A DNA stretch of 64,000 bases from Scatophagus argus. Lineage: Eukaryota > Chordata > Actinopteri > Scatophagidae. Both the position numbers and the translations under genes were made by a program. The stretch lies in the NCBI RefSeq assembly GCF_020382885.2, contig NC_058493.1, positions 26,900,999 through 26,964,998 of the forward strand, written 5' to 3'. Each line of letters opens with the position of its first letter. The first letter of the stretch is position 1. Below are positions 39,746 to 57,252 of this stretch, in pieces. The notes under the pieces were generated by a model. The model was not told the DNA's origin and searched no databases. It saw nothing but the letters and a program-made list of their open reading frames with translations.

Positions 39746-42700
39746 TCAGTCAGTTTTGTCTTGGTTCACCGGGGTCTCAGTGGACTGGACTGGCGCTGCG
39801 GCTGGCTCCCCGGACTCCTTCGTGCTGCCTTTCTTGGAGCTGTGGTTCGGGGTCCCGTTCAGGACGCTCTCAGAGGTCTGCAGGGTCTGGAAGTGCTTCC
39901 TGGAGCCCAGCAGAGAGGGGTTGTTGACCAGCGTGTACAGCAGCTGCCAGCGAGAGCGAATCCTCCGACGGCTGGTGACCTCGCTCGGCCTGTTCTCCTG
40001 AATCCCTGAAAGCACGGAGGAGCAGGCTGTCAGGGCAGAAGGAAACCCCGAACCGTGTAAGTGAATTCAGGATAGCATGCTGTCGAGCTAAACGCTTATT
40101 CTGACATACTAATCATGATCATCGTGATGAGGCTGAAATGCTAAATGTTGTATAGTAAACCTAATTGTGTCTATTTAACAAGGAGCACAGCATTAGGCTG
40201 CTGGCTCACAGTAACAAAGCGACGTCAGGATTCAGGAGTCTGACAAGCTGAGTCTGAGGAGGTTTTAATGGCCACCGTACAGAAGTGAAGAAGTGAGGTG
40301 AGGAAACTTTCATCCATGACATCCAATTTGATCTGGAGAGAACTTTGGTGATGGCTTAACTTTTCATCCAGTGCCATCATCAGGTCAAAGTTTTAATTTA
40401 GTCAATACTTAAATCTAACAAACTTCACAACAGGTCAGTGACTGTAGATTTTTGGTCTTGCTGATGTTCATCTCTGGAAGTCCATATGTTTTAAATGAAA
40501 TCTCCAAAGAATGCGTGTTTTGGCCTCTACCTTCCTCTGCATCTCTTATTTTCTGTCCAGCTCGACCACTCTCGACCAACATGTCCAGCAGCAGCCCACA
40601 GAAGGCCTTCATCACCGGGTGTGACTGGCTGACCTCCACCCTCAGGGAGTGGGTGTAGTATCTGTAGGCTGGATGGGGTCAAAGGTCACAGAGTTTCACT
40701 GAAGTCAGACAGAGATCATGGACAAAAAGTTTCAAATTTAATAGCAAATACTGGTGTCAGTATTTACATGACCTTACTAAGACATAATGTCTGTGTGCTT
40801 AAAGTTTGATAGAATATAAAACGTAATACCTGGGTCGTAGGACTCCGCAGTACGGTGCAGCAGACTTATGTCAATACGACCAAGATGGATGATGTTGTAC
40901 AAAGCTGTTATCACCATTCTCCATATTGCGACTATCAGTCCCACCACGGTGTTGATCAGGAACAGCAGGTACGTCAGCAGAAACAGACTCTCTCTGGAAA
41001 CCACCAGAAAATATTTATTAATGTATGATAACTGTTTCTGGAGACAAAAGTGCTGGCCCTGCCAAGGCCTCACCCAGGCCCAAAGCCAGGATTTAACATG
41101 TGAACCTCAGTTTACTTGGCAACGTAATATCTTTTCTGACTCTGGAGGAACAAGCCCCTGATGGGCTTTCAAACTGTGGGAGTAGCGCTTGAAAAATATG
41201 GGTTTTTACGAGCCCGAACCACCTCAACTGGCTCCTCTTGAAGTGAAGAAGCAGTGGTTCTACTCTGAGCCACTCCCGGATGTCCGAGTTCCTCACCCTG
41301 TCTTCTGGCTCAACTCTCTCTTCACCACGACAGACCGATACAGCGTTCGCATCGCAGTAGATCCTGCTCCGATCCACTTGTCAATCTCTCGCTCCATTTT
41401 AGCGTCACTCGTGAACAAGCTGCTTGATGATGCCAATAGGACTACATCATCAGCAAAAAGCAGTAATGGAATCTCCACTTGGCTGAGCCTAGAAATTCTC
41501 TCCATAAAAACTATGAACAGAACCGATGACAAAGGGCAACAATGGCAACACAGAGACTGGATGGCCTGTAACAATGGACCAACCACCCCATTATTCCCTG
41601 GGAACCCCCCACAGGATGCCCCAAGGGACTCGGTCATCTCCTTCTCAAAGCCTTCTCCAAGTCCACAAAACACATGGGGACTGATTGGGCAAACTCCCAC
41701 AACCTCTCCAGCATCCTTGGGACGCTGTAGAGCTGGTCCAGTGTTCCATGACCAGGACGAAAACTGTTCCTCTCTGATCTGAGTTTCGAGTAATGGACGG
41801 ATCCTCTTTTCCATATATATTACATAGAACCTTTTTTATCTAAATGAAAGAATTACTTGGTAAAATAACAAAATAAATAAATAAAAAACTATAACAAGTA
41901 AACTGCAAAGCAAGCAACATTTCACACAGAAAATTTAATATTCCTTCAATCTGATGGGGACCCAAAATCATACCAGATTCTTCCACTATTCATGAATTTT
42001 CTAATCAACACATTCACAGGAAATGAAACTGCAATGGGTTTCACACACCTGTTGTTCAAGTCTCTCGTACCAGCTTCCTTTTTGATAAAAGCAAACTTAG
42101 CGGTCACGTGTTGAAGCACAGTCACCAGCAGCAGTGTGACCCAGGCAGGCCTGTGACATCACAAAGACCAAAGATTAAAAATTTAAAAATAAATAAATAA
42201 CCATATTTCTGTTTTGATCAGTAAATCATGATATAACAAAGAGCCACAGTGACGTTGGCTGACTCACCATGCCTTTCCCGCCATTTCAAAAACGATGATG
42301 TTACGGCCGTAAAAAACAGGGATAATTATCAGAAACACCAGGAACAAGAAACAGATGAAAAACACGACGGTCTGAATAGCCATTCCTGCCGACACAACAC
42401 AGAAACAGGATATTTTTAACACATTTTCAAAAGGTTTTCACACTCACACACACACTTCTCAATTCTTATACCAACAGCATCAAAAAACCTCCAAAAAGTT
42501 TGGCTCAGCATGCTTGTCAACCCTGTCTGTTGTATTCAGCCTAGAAAATGGGTTTGTAGTGGTCTATTTTTAGCGGCGGATTAATACACATTTAATGCTT
42601 CAGTGAGTATTTCTGGCAGCGGGAGGGTGTATGTGGAATTGAGTTATAAAATAAGGCGTGTGTGTGTTAATGGTGATAAAGGAACGCGTTCAAATGGATG

Positions 42701-45700
42701 ATGCTGCCGTGTGGTTGAGCTTTACCGAGGCAGACGATCGCAGCCTGATATCCCGCCAAACCCATCCAACAGACAATTCCAGGTTTAGAGGGACAGATTG
42801 TCTTCTGGCTGTTGTAAATGCTGTAAATGTCTCCTTTGTACAGTCCTTTCAGGTTTGACCTGAAACAAATCAAAACAAGTGGTGCATCAGGTTCAGAAGG
42901 GAAAGTCTTAAAACAAAGAGGAATGAGACGGGTTACGTCAGGTGGCAGAAAACGCGACCTGATTGGCTGTTTTCCAGCTCTTGGGTGGACATGACAGACC
43001 TGCTTAAAGGATGAGTACAAACATGGAGACACGATAATAAAAAATAACTGACAGAGTCCCTTGAAGTGGTACATAAAGGAACATCCGGCCCGTCCTCCTC
43101 AGACAAAAGGCCATATTGGTCGTCTGTGCAAGCATTTTCGTACGACCCACATTTAGTAAGGAGCATGGCGACCTCTAGTGGCCGCTAGACCTTTAGCGAC
43201 CTGGATTGCCTACTTCCTGTCTTAAATGTTTTCAGAAGCAAAGGTTAGCCTACTGTTTGTAAACTGGAAGCCAAATTGTTTCCCTGAATTGTTAAAATGA
43301 ATGAAAAATCTCCCCAGTCTTGTCCACCCGTTCATCCCCTTTTCTCAACTAAAACATTCTCAGGACCATCTTTTAGTGTTCTGTCTCTGCATTCTGGTTG
43401 TTTTGTTGTGTTTTGTCTCTTCACAGGTGCCATACCTCTTTAACAAAAGGGATTTTTTTTACCTCCTTCCTACAGGGTTTGACTGCACTTACCTGTGAAG
43501 TATCATGGACCTCATGAGCATGACGAGACTGACCAGACAAGACAGGGTCATCGCACAGAGGTAGCACACTGACAAACAACAAGGTGTGAAACAGAAACAC
43601 AACTAGATGCTTATTTTTTCCAACCACGCACATTCAGATTTTGTTAAAAGTCAGAGAAGCAGCTCCACGTACCTTCCAGCAACCACGTATAGAAGGTCAC
43701 AATTTTTACAACTTCCATCCTGTCGTCTGATAGGACGATCCCAAAGCCGAGCAACAGGAAGGCGATGTTCTCATCAATCCCAGCACGGACGATATGAAGA
43801 GTGGGGACCACCAGGACGACTAACAACAGCGCCGTCTGAAGGGGGAGCACACGAGTTCACGCTCCACAGAGACAAACGGCAGCAGCAAGACTTTGTCAGA
43901 TATAAAAGGTGAAAGTTCGTGACGGTGGACGGCATAAAGACTTACATGATAAATCGCCACAAAGGCGACAAAGGCTGACACGGCCAGCTTCAGAGGAAAA
44001 CGAAACACTGAAAGACAAATTAAGTACATGATGTGAGTCGGTGGACCTCATTTCAGTCACAAATAACTGCATTAAAGCATTAAGTTCAGAGACTAAAATT
44101 GGTTAATTAATTAAAAAGATAAATCCATGCTTCAGTGCAAGCGCACAAACCTTTTTCTGGTACATAGATGTAACTCTTGTGCACCTCCAGTATTCTCTCT
44201 GCCAGCGTTGGTTTGTCTGTAGACAAAGAGCTGTGACAGAAACAGTCATTTTCCTGTTGAAACTAAACTCTGACTGAATGAACTCCTTTCATTCATCCTA
44301 ATATAACTATACACATATTTTTTTCATTAAATAAGCAAAGGATGTTATCTTATATTAAGGAAAACAAGAGTCATAAAATAAAAATAACACACTTATTTCA
44401 TAAGTTTGAAATCTTTCTCATCCATTGAATTATTTACTTTAGGTCTGTAAAATGTGACTCTGCATCAGAGATTAAAGCAAAATACCGTCTGTATTTTACT
44501 TTATAAATCCTTTAAAAATTAGGTTTTATTTGTCTCACAGCCTGGCTTTGTTATTGTTATTTCACAGACAGATTTCACAATCATTAGTCACTAATGTTTA
44601 TCCAATATGGAGCGATTTTTTTTGCCAGAGAACCGATATGGCAGCCAGACGGAGTCAGACATCACAGACAACAGAGTGGAGTGTAGAGCCAAAATATTTT
44701 CACATCGAATTCAGTGAATTAAGGGTTTATATGTCAACAAAACCACAGCTGGTGATTGTTGGAACAGTGAAAAACTCACCAAGACAAGTTTTGGTGAATT
44801 TTAATTTGTTTCTGTCAATCTGCTGCGTTTTTAATTGTCTACAAAGTAAAATGATTGTTTTTGTCAATGGAGTCTGGCTGCTTTAGGGAGAAAGTGATAC
44901 AAATGACTGGACCAATTCCAAAACCTTTAGTTGCATGTGTTTTGGCCGATGAATTGATGCTAAATCATCACAGCTCAACCCTGCACATGTTTTTGCTTCT
45001 CTATGAGGCTCCACACCAAAAACCCAGAAAATCATCTCCATTCACCTGGCAGCAGTTGAGGACCTTTTCTTGAGAAGTGACTTCACGTAGTCGATGTAGT
45101 AGCTGCTGTCAAGGTCCTACGAGAAAAACGTTCAGGGTCTTAACGCCGCACACTTGTTGAAATGAAAGCAGTGAGCTTCAGCCGATGTTTGGTTGAAAAC
45201 ATCATGATATTAAAAGAAAACCACCATTCTCAATGGATGAACAATAACACGTTTTTTTAAAACAAGGATAAATGGAGATAAAAGTGCAAAAGACGACTTT
45301 GCAGTGAATGAAAGCTCGGTTTTTATAATTTATTTGTTTATTCTCACTTCTTGAATTCCTCCTCTAAATCAAAACTGAACACTGAAAACTGTACACAGTT
45401 TAAACGTGCAGTTAAAACAAAAACTATGCCTGAAATGGGGGGGAAATCACCTCCATCGTCATAATCTGCTCAAAGTTAAACCTGCTCTGTTCTGGACAAG
45501 CTGCTTACAGTAATCATGTTTTACATTGTTGAAATTCATGGGCCTTTCTTCAGCCTGAGATTAGCTTACATGCTGGCATTTGCAGCGTTTCATCAGAGGA
45601 CAGGTGGAACTGATGTCTGCATTTTGACTTCTCTCACCTCGTCCGTCTTTGGTCCTTTGACAAACAGCAGGAGAAACTGGACGCAGAGATATGCAAGGCA

Positions 45701-48700
45701 GGCGAGCTGAGGAAGACTTGCAAGCAGAGCGTAGTACTTATAGATCTGTGAGGAGGAAAATAAATTAAAAATCAGTCATTTAGAGGCTTGACGCACCTAA
45801 AATCCCAACAAAATCAGCTGAGGTGAAGGGAAGTTTGCTTTTAGGTGTTAAAGCGTCCAGCAGTGCAGTGTGTTTGAGAGGTGAAGTCCTGGTTAGTCTG
45901 GATAATCCGCCATCAGCAGTATTTTCTGCAGAAGATTAAAGCTGCAGTAATAATTTTTAGATTAAATTACTTTGTGTGATGTGAAAGTGGTCAGACTGCA
46001 CTTTCTAGCCTTTCTAGCTAGTTTTGATTTTACTTCCCGTTTCTGCCATTAACGTTTTACAAGGTGATTATATGTCAGCTTGCTCTGCTGCCCCCAAGTG
46101 GCCAGAAAAGCAGAAATGCAGTTTTAAAAAACTACTGCCAGATGGGACAAACATTTTGAAATCATAGGTGATATAAGTTGTGAGATGATGTAAATCTGCT
46201 CTTCACACTGTGACAGCCACCACAGCTCTGGCTTTATTAGACCACTGTGGCTAATGGTGTTGGTGTCTCACCTCTGGAGTCTTTGGACAGTCAAACTTCT
46301 GCCACAACAGGACGCTAAAGTGACTGAAGGACAGCAGCGTCCCGAACACATAGCCGGCTTTGTGCTGCAGAGTGCCGCAGACCAGCAGAGGATAATACAG
46401 GACAGGGTAGTAGAAGATGGCGATTATCTTCATGTACTCTGGACAACAAGAGAAGAAAAGAGTTTATCCTCCGCCGACGTGTGACCTCCTACAGGCTGCT
46501 CGGCGCTGATGAAACAGGAACCCCGTTTACAGCGCATGTGGAAGGTATTCACAACGCTTCACTTCTTCCACATTTTGTTGTGTTACAGTCTGTCTGTTAC
46601 AGCCCAAAATGGATTAAATTCATTTTCCCCCTTAAAATTCTACACAAAATACCTCACAATGACAAAGTGAAACAAGTTTGCTTGAATTTTTTTGCAAGTT
46701 TATCAAAAATAAAAAAAAAAGCCAAAAACATAACATGTACATAAGTATTCACACCCTGTGATCAATACTTTATTGAAGCCCCTTTGGCAACATCAAGTCT
46801 TTCTGAGTATGAGCCTATAAGCTTGGCACACTTATGTTTGGGCAGTTTCTCCCACTCTTCAATGCAGAACCTCTCAACCAGGACCTTCAATGTGGCAGAA
46901 ATCAACACACTCCTGTCTACACACAAGTCCTTTGACTTTGTGGCTTGTGTTCTGACATGCTGTCAACTGTGAGGGCTTATATAGACAGGTGTGTGCCCGT
47001 CCAAATCACGCCCAATCAACTGAATCTACCACAGGTGGACTCAGCTCAAGTTGTAGAAACCTCTGAAGGATGATCAATGGGAACAGGAAGCACCTGAGCT
47101 CAATTTTGAGTGTCATGTTAAAGAGAGTGAATACTTATGTACATGTTACATTTTTTGTTTTTCATTTTTAATAAATTTGCAAAAAGCAAATTTGTTTCAC
47201 GTTGTCATTATGAGGCATTTTGTGTCGAATTTTGAGGGAAAAATGAATTGAATCCATTTTGCAATGAGACTGTAACATAACAAAGTGTGGAAAAAGCGAA
47301 GCGGCGTGGATACTTTGCGGATGTGCTTTATCACGTCTGTCCAACGTAATCCGAACATACAAAAGAAATTCTGCCTCCCTCATTTTACTTACGAAACACA
47401 TCACGACTGCACATCCTGCACATAACTTTGTTATCATGTGTGAGTGAATATGTTTGTGCTTTATCATCAGTGCACAAAACCAAACATAAAAATGTGCACC
47501 TTTAATGTCTGCTGGAGTGTCTTTGCAGAACGGCAGGGGGTCCGGGCCGATCACCAGCACAGCCAGCCTGCTGAACACCAGTCCGAACACAGCCATGACC
47601 AGGCCTTTGTTCTGAGTCTGGTCCAGGAAGTTGGTTGGACTGTGACATCGTAGAGGTGGTATGAGACAAACCTGCACTCTAAAGTCCCATTTATCTACCT
47701 GCTCTTCGAACTCACCTGAAGATACTGGAGGATCCTCTTGTGAATCCTTGGCAGAGTTTGTTCTTTCTGGAGAGAAACGCCAGGACCAACATGATCACCA
47801 GCTGCAGGGAAAGATGAAATTCAAAGAGTTTTTGGTCATCACACAGTTGATTGATGTTTGAACTCAAATCTGATGACAAAAGGTGCTGAACTTGAATGAT
47901 TTAAATCTTAATGCAAACTCAAAACACTGAATTTTCTGCTCCTGACCCACAGCCAAATGATTGGTTTTCTGCTGTCTCACTCGTGGCTTCAGGAAATGTC
48001 TGTGCGTCCACTCAATGCTGCCTTCTCATGGCACAAACATTTGAACTTTTTTGTTTTAAAAGTCAGTGCAAACTTTGATGTGAGGTTATTTAATTTAAAA
48101 TGATATTATTCGAAGCACTTGCCAGCTACAGTATCTCGTTAAAAGTAAATAACAAAGTAAAGCAGCTTTGCGGACGCAGTCGGACACGCATCAGTCACGA
48201 GCGCCTCGTATAGAGACGCTCAATCTTCAGACTACAACATCTTGTTAGCTGAGATCAGCTCGACTGACCCAGCTGTCACAGTTTGTTAAACATCATTAGT
48301 ACAGTATGAGGAGCGCTGTGACCGAGCGGCCTTCACTCGTAAACTGGGTCAGGACAAAATGATGGCCAACATTAAAGTGAAGCAACAGACAGCTTTGCAG
48401 CTCTAACAGCTTCCACTCTTCTGTGAAGGCTTTCCACAACATGTTGGAGTGTTTCTGTGGGAGTTTGTGCCCATTCATGCAGTAGAGCATTTGTGAGGTC
48501 ACACACTGATGTTGGACCAAAAGGCCTGGCTCACAATCTCCGTTCCAGTTCATCCCAAAGGTGTTGGATGGGGTTGAGGTCAGGACTCTGTGTGGGCCAG
48601 TCAAGTTCTTCCACACCAAACTCATCCAACCATGTCTTTATGGAGCTTTGCTTTGTGCACTGGGGCACAGTCATGCTGGAATCGACTGCACAAATGCATA

Positions 48701-48941
48701 GCGTTGTCCAAAATGTCTTGGTGTGCTGAAGCATGAAGATTAAAATATCCATTGACATGAATAGACACGTACGATCAATTTAATGTGCATCAACACTCAA
48801 CAAAATGTGCCTTTGCTTTTCAGTCACTTTTCAGACTTGAGTGTACTTACTGATATCGACAGCATGCATATGTGGAAGAGCCTGTCGTCTGCTGTGGGGT
48901 CACATGGTGCAATGACTCTGTGACAAGAAGGCCCCCACAGT

Positions 48942-48991
<50 letters not shown>

Positions 48992-49465
48992 AATGGACTC
49001 TTGGAAAAATTCTGACACATTTACCGGTACTCAATATTTAGATCTCATCTCGCTGTTAGCTGCACAAAAAATGCAAATGTTCAAGAAACAGTTAAAAGTA
49101 TTATAAAAATTGTTGAAATGTCCCTTTACAGCTTGGCTTCTGCAACAAATTTTCACAAGTGATTGACTGCTACTGGATAAATGATCCGATGATAATGATA
49201 TGATAATAACGATATGATCTGAACTCAAGTTAAACTGAGAAGTAATTGTTTGAACACCAGAAGTGTTCAAATTAAGCACAAAATGAATGAATTCCAACAA
49301 CAACAACAACATTAATCAAAATAAAGTGAGAATCAGATTTCTCACACTGAATCTTCTCACTCACTCTTTGGGCGGTTTGGTCGGCTCTGCACTGTTTGAG
49401 TACCAGTCTGAATAATCGTAGTAGGAATATTCGAAAGGCTCAAACTCCACCTTGCTGTGATTCAT
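39746..49465 (-). CDS. stra6: STRA6, receptor for retinol uptake
   Basis: A multi-pass plasma-membrane protein that takes retinol from serum retinol-binding protein into cells, important in eye development. Coding exons in transcript order: 49465-49365, 48917-48851, 47801-47716, 47639-47500, 46438-46272, 45745-45638, 45116-45046, 44230-44151, 44007-43946, 43835-43673, 43568-43493, 42859-42726, 42385-42268, 42150-42049, 40993-40830, 40668-40531, 40005-39746. All are in frame, giving 678 aa (human 667). The N-terminus is acidic and Tyr-rich (YSYYDYSDWY). Later segments match mammalian STRA6: FYYPVLYYPL, FGIVLSDDRMEVV, QKTICPSKPG, CWMGLAGYQAA, VGLIVAIWRMVITALYNIIH, RVEVSQSHPVMKAFC and RWQLLYTLVNNPSLL. 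An in-frame TGA lies four codons upstream of the ATG, which fixes the start. The C-terminal tail (after about residue 620) is Ser/Thr-rich. Introns carry several transposon remnants. Confidence 0.97.
41095..41815 (-). mobile_element. Rex3/RTE-like LINE fragment in stra6 intron 14
   Basis: The minus-strand translation contains the reverse-transcriptase motif LLLFADDVVLLASSSS, then MEREIDKWIGAG, MRTLYRSVVVKREL, and in another frame EPLLLHFKRSQLRWFG. This is the usual order of a common teleost LINE ORF2. Parts are missing between the motifs and the frame is broken, so it is dead. It lies wholly within stra6 intron 14 (between exons at 42049 and 40993), in the same transcriptional orientation as stra6. 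Confidence 0.8.
46531..47329. mobile_element. Non-autonomous Tc1/mariner-type element in stra6 intron 4
   Basis: Long inverted ends face each other: GAAGGTATTCACAACGCTTC followed by TTCCACATTTTGTTGTGTTA on the left, and a mirrored version on the right ending in GATACTTTGCGGATGTGCT. A second internal pair (ACATGTACATAAGTATTCAC and AATACTTATGTACATGTTAC) gives it a nested palindromic structure. The interior (about 800 bp) has no transposase. It sits between stra6 exons 4 and 5. Confidence 0.75.
48296..48758 (-). mobile_element. Tc1-like transposase remnant in stra6 intron 2
   Basis: On the minus strand a broken frame reads FGVEELDWPTQSPDLNPIQH followed by LWDELERRL. This is the DDE-region signature of Tc1-like transposases. 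The remainder of the C-terminus continues in a different frame, showing a frameshift. The N-terminal two thirds and the outer repeats are missing. It is the longer relative of the copy at 30.2-30.5 kb. Confidence 0.8.
48942..48986. repeat. (CA)n microsatellite in stra6 intron 1
   Basis: About 21 CA units followed by TATATA, lying 25 bp beyond the splice acceptor of stra6 exon 2, on its intron side. Confidence 0.9.
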
Positions 49466-49550
49466 GGCAGCTTCTCAGCCGAGTCACACGGGCGAAGCAG
49501 GATGGTTAAAGAAGATGGAGGGGAGTCCGGACAGTCAGGCTGCTGGGCGA

Positions 49551-49551
<1 letters not shown>

Positions 49552-49584
<33 letters not shown>
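49552..49584 (-). repeat. (CAG)11 trinucleotide repeat in the stra6 leader
   Basis: Eleven uninterrupted units (CAG on the stra6 strand) lie about 90 bp upstream of the stra6 start codon. They are in the likely 5' untranslated region, or in the proximal promoter if transcription starts closer. The in-frame stop at 49475-49477 means the tract is not translated as part of STRA6. Confidence 0.85.
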
Positions 49585-49585
<1 letters not shown>

Positions 49586-49711
49586 GAGGTGTCGGCTCAC
49601 ACGCCTTCCAGTCCAAGCAGGAGCTCAAACACAGCAGATTAACAGCTGCACAGAGAGGAGGAGGAGGAGGAGGAGGAAGAGGAGGGACAGGATCAACAGT
49701 GAGGAAGAAAC

Positions 49712-49727
49712 TGACCCGAAGTGACCC
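49712..49727 (-). promoter_or_regulatory. Perfect DR4 nuclear-receptor element upstream of stra6
   Basis: The plus strand reads TGACCCGAAGTGACCC, so the stra6 strand carries two identical GGGTCA half-sites in direct repeat with a 4-bp spacer, about 250 bp upstream of the ATG. DR4 elements classically bind RXR heterodimers with thyroid, LXR and sometimes retinoic acid receptors. stra6 is a retinoid-responsive gene in other vertebrates, so the site is plausible. Binding is not shown. Confidence 0.5.
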
Positions 49728-51160
49728 CGTGTTGTTTCTCCCTGACGTGCACACATCATTCAGTGGGAGAATGCAGCTCAGTAAGTTTGTACAAGTACTG
49801 TAGTGAAGCATAAATTTGAGGTATTTTACTTGGGTATTTTCCTTTTCCTAAATGTAACATATTTACATAACACGAGGAGCTTATGAACGAAGACGTTTTG
49901 TTGTGGATTAAGTTACATACAAGCACAGCTGAAACAGTTCCTGGATGAGTTGAATTTTTTTCTCCATGGAAGCTGCCAAACATCTCAAAGTTCCAGCTTC
50001 AGCCTCTAACGTCACGATTTGCTGCTTTTTCGTGTATTTGTTTAAATAATTTTAGTTTCATGTATTTATTCACTTACTGTAGTTGTGTAATTGTGTCACT
50101 TTGGGCTCTGATTTTTAAGATTTAAGATGACCTTTGTGAATTAATGACGTTTATTTGCAAACCAAGCAACCGAGAAAATAATCAGCAGTTTAATCCACAC
50201 TGAAATAATAACTTCAGCCTCATATGAAACAGTTTTAGCCTCTCGCACCCTGCCTACATGTGCGTTTCCTTCTGTGTTTTAACCAACAGTATCAAAGCCT
50301 CATGCCACCGATGTGCTTCATGTAATCATAACCAAACTGTTTAACCTCATTAAACTTCTTTAGATGCCATCCCGTCTTTTGTTTCTTCTATTCATGCTGA
50401 AATAAAAGCACCCTGTGTGATTCCTTGCTGTGATTCGGTAACATCAGCTTCGCTCTGAAACGTGTCGTTAGCCCGTCTGCCTCCCTGCGTCTGTTACTCA
50501 ACACTCTAAGCTCATAATAAGATGAAAATGTTTCTTCTGAACAGGGGAAACCTTTGTGTGAAAAGAGCTTAGGAAAGGCCAAAACGGGCATGTTGATCAT
50601 TTTACATGTGAGGTAAAGCTTCAGCGTAGGATCACTCCAGACTTTTGCTTTATTTTTTATGATTTAAACCAAAAAAAAGAAGAAAATTAAGTAATATTTC
50701 ACTTAATTTTGCAGCCACTGGACACGTTGATTTCACAGCAGAGTGTGCTCTGAAACCAGAAGAATCTCCCCTGAGGGTCCAAACTTTCTTAATCTGCATC
50801 TGTGAGCTCACTCACATGACAGGCCACAGCTGATCTGATCCCAGGATTTTCTGAACCCTGGACGCCCACACGAGACCCACAACACTCAGCTGCTGCTACT
50901 CAGCATAAAACAAATGGCACAAAGAGAAAGACGTCTGGGGCTTACGAATGTCTTTATTTATAAAAGCGGCCAATGGGATAAAGGGTTTGTGAGCCTGAGG
51001 GAAATTTTTTGTTGCAATACCGCGAGTGACCACTGGGGTCCATCGTATCCAAAGTCTAAATGTCTTCCTTCAGGCTTTGTACCAGCCAAGCATCAGCATG
51101 TTACAATACAAAAGTTAGCATTTGGCTCAATGTGCTGTGCATAAGAAGGCTGCTCTGAAC

Positions 51161-51360
51161 TTAAAGGGACAGTTCAGCCCAAAATCAAAACTACACATTT
51201 TTCCTCTCGCCTGAAGTGCTTTTCTGATTCTGCTTCTGATTCTGTTCATCCATCCATCCAGTGCTGGTGTGCTGCTCAGGAGATGTTTGGCTTCGTCTGA
51301 ATATCATGGAACCAGATGACACTTCACTTGTGGCGCTCAAAGCCCCAACTTGTGAGGACG
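51161..51360 (+). repeat. Teleost 'AAAGGGACAGTTCA' interspersed repeat
   Basis: The block starts AAAGGGACAGTTCAGCCCAA, has AAATCAAAACTACACATTTTT and a CTTGTGGCGCTCAAAGCCCC segment, and matches a common repeat of fish genomes from memory of the consensus. It has no coding capacity. Confidence 0.55.
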
Positions 51361-51472
51361 GACTCGCCGTTAGGCAGGATCATTCAATAAGATATTATTG
51401 GTTAAATGCGGATAACAGATCAGCTTTTCCCACCTGACACAGGTCTCAGACCAGTAGCTCCCAGTTTCATGC

Positions 51473-51478
51473 TTTATT
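51473..51478 (-). terminator. nr2e3: Candidate nr2e3 poly(A) signal
   Basis: TTTATT on the plus strand gives AATAAA on the nr2e3 strand, 1.0 kb beyond the stop codon, with no gene between. Choice of this hexamer over others is by position only. Confidence 0.4.
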
Positions 51479-52487
51479 CCTGAATTTGAACATCACAACA
51501 TGTCTGTGGTAACAAAGAACAGCGTCTGTGCTTTTTTGGTTTTTTTAACCTCATCCTTCAGTGTACCCATCCATCTCTTGACCACATGTCCGCAGAGCCT
51601 CTCTGGGAAGGCTTATTACTTAAAGACGGGACTCCTGTCCCTAACAGGCCCTTAACTCAGTATGTCTGTCTCCCATACAGTAATTGGAGCATATAAGGCT
51701 AAGAAGAAAATGTCCTGTATCTGAACGACACGACTGAAAACCGCATCTCATGCTGAAGTTGTTTTGAAATGATGTTAATAAGTGTGTGTGCTTGTGTGCT
51801 GAGGGTTTTGTGTTTAACAGCAGACAGATGGGGGCGCTGGTTGGTTGGTTGATTCTCTGCAGTAAGCGAGGGTCAAGATCTCTGGAAACGGTTTTCATCC
51901 ACACCTTGTTGTAGCTGACACACAGTATAGTCAGTGAGTTTTTTCTCTTCCTTCACACATTTGAATCATAATCACTCGTTTGAATTGTACAGAGGAACAA
52001 CTTCTCTTTGTTAGTGAAAGTCTGGGGCCTACATCATCTATTGTGACCTGTGAAAGTAAAGTAACAGAACAAAAAGAACACTTTCGAACATTTTTTACTT
52101 TATCAAGACATGACAACATGAATGTAACAGCAGAGATGTACTGTCCATCTATCAACAAACGAATAAAGATCTGCAGCGTCACGGAAAAACACAAAAATAA
52201 TGAAATGCTACAGGATGAAACGTGAACGTGAGTCACTTCAGACACAAATCAAAGTCTACATATGATACAAACAGACAGCAAGCACGGTGATAAGAACTGA
52301 GCTGCATTCTCATTTTTCAGAGTGACCTGATGCGGGAACAACACAGTAAAGTGGCCTTTAAAAAACATAACAGCACGCAGAATCTCTGATATGTGTACAG
52401 AAATACAAAGCAAAAACATGTGCCAAATATCAACCCTCCGAAACTGGAGAACAATCACGACTGCATGGACTTCTGGGAAACGCTGTT

Positions 52488-57252
<4,765 letters not shown>

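Larger units (their letters stand above)
49820..52480. other. Spacer between stra6 and nr2e3
   Basis: No additional gene was found. Part of it (from about 51.47 kb up to 52.488 kb) is probably nr2e3 3' UTR. A teleost interspersed repeat occupies 51161-51360. Confidence 0.55.

Noticed and set aside
41189-41782. 197-codon plus-strand open frame
   Set aside because: Antisense of a LINE reverse-transcriptase fragment; the minus strand carries the real FADD motif.
47444-47653. Plus-strand frame overlapping stra6 exon 4
   Set aside because: Antisense shadow of the stra6 exon; sense translation aligns to STRA6.
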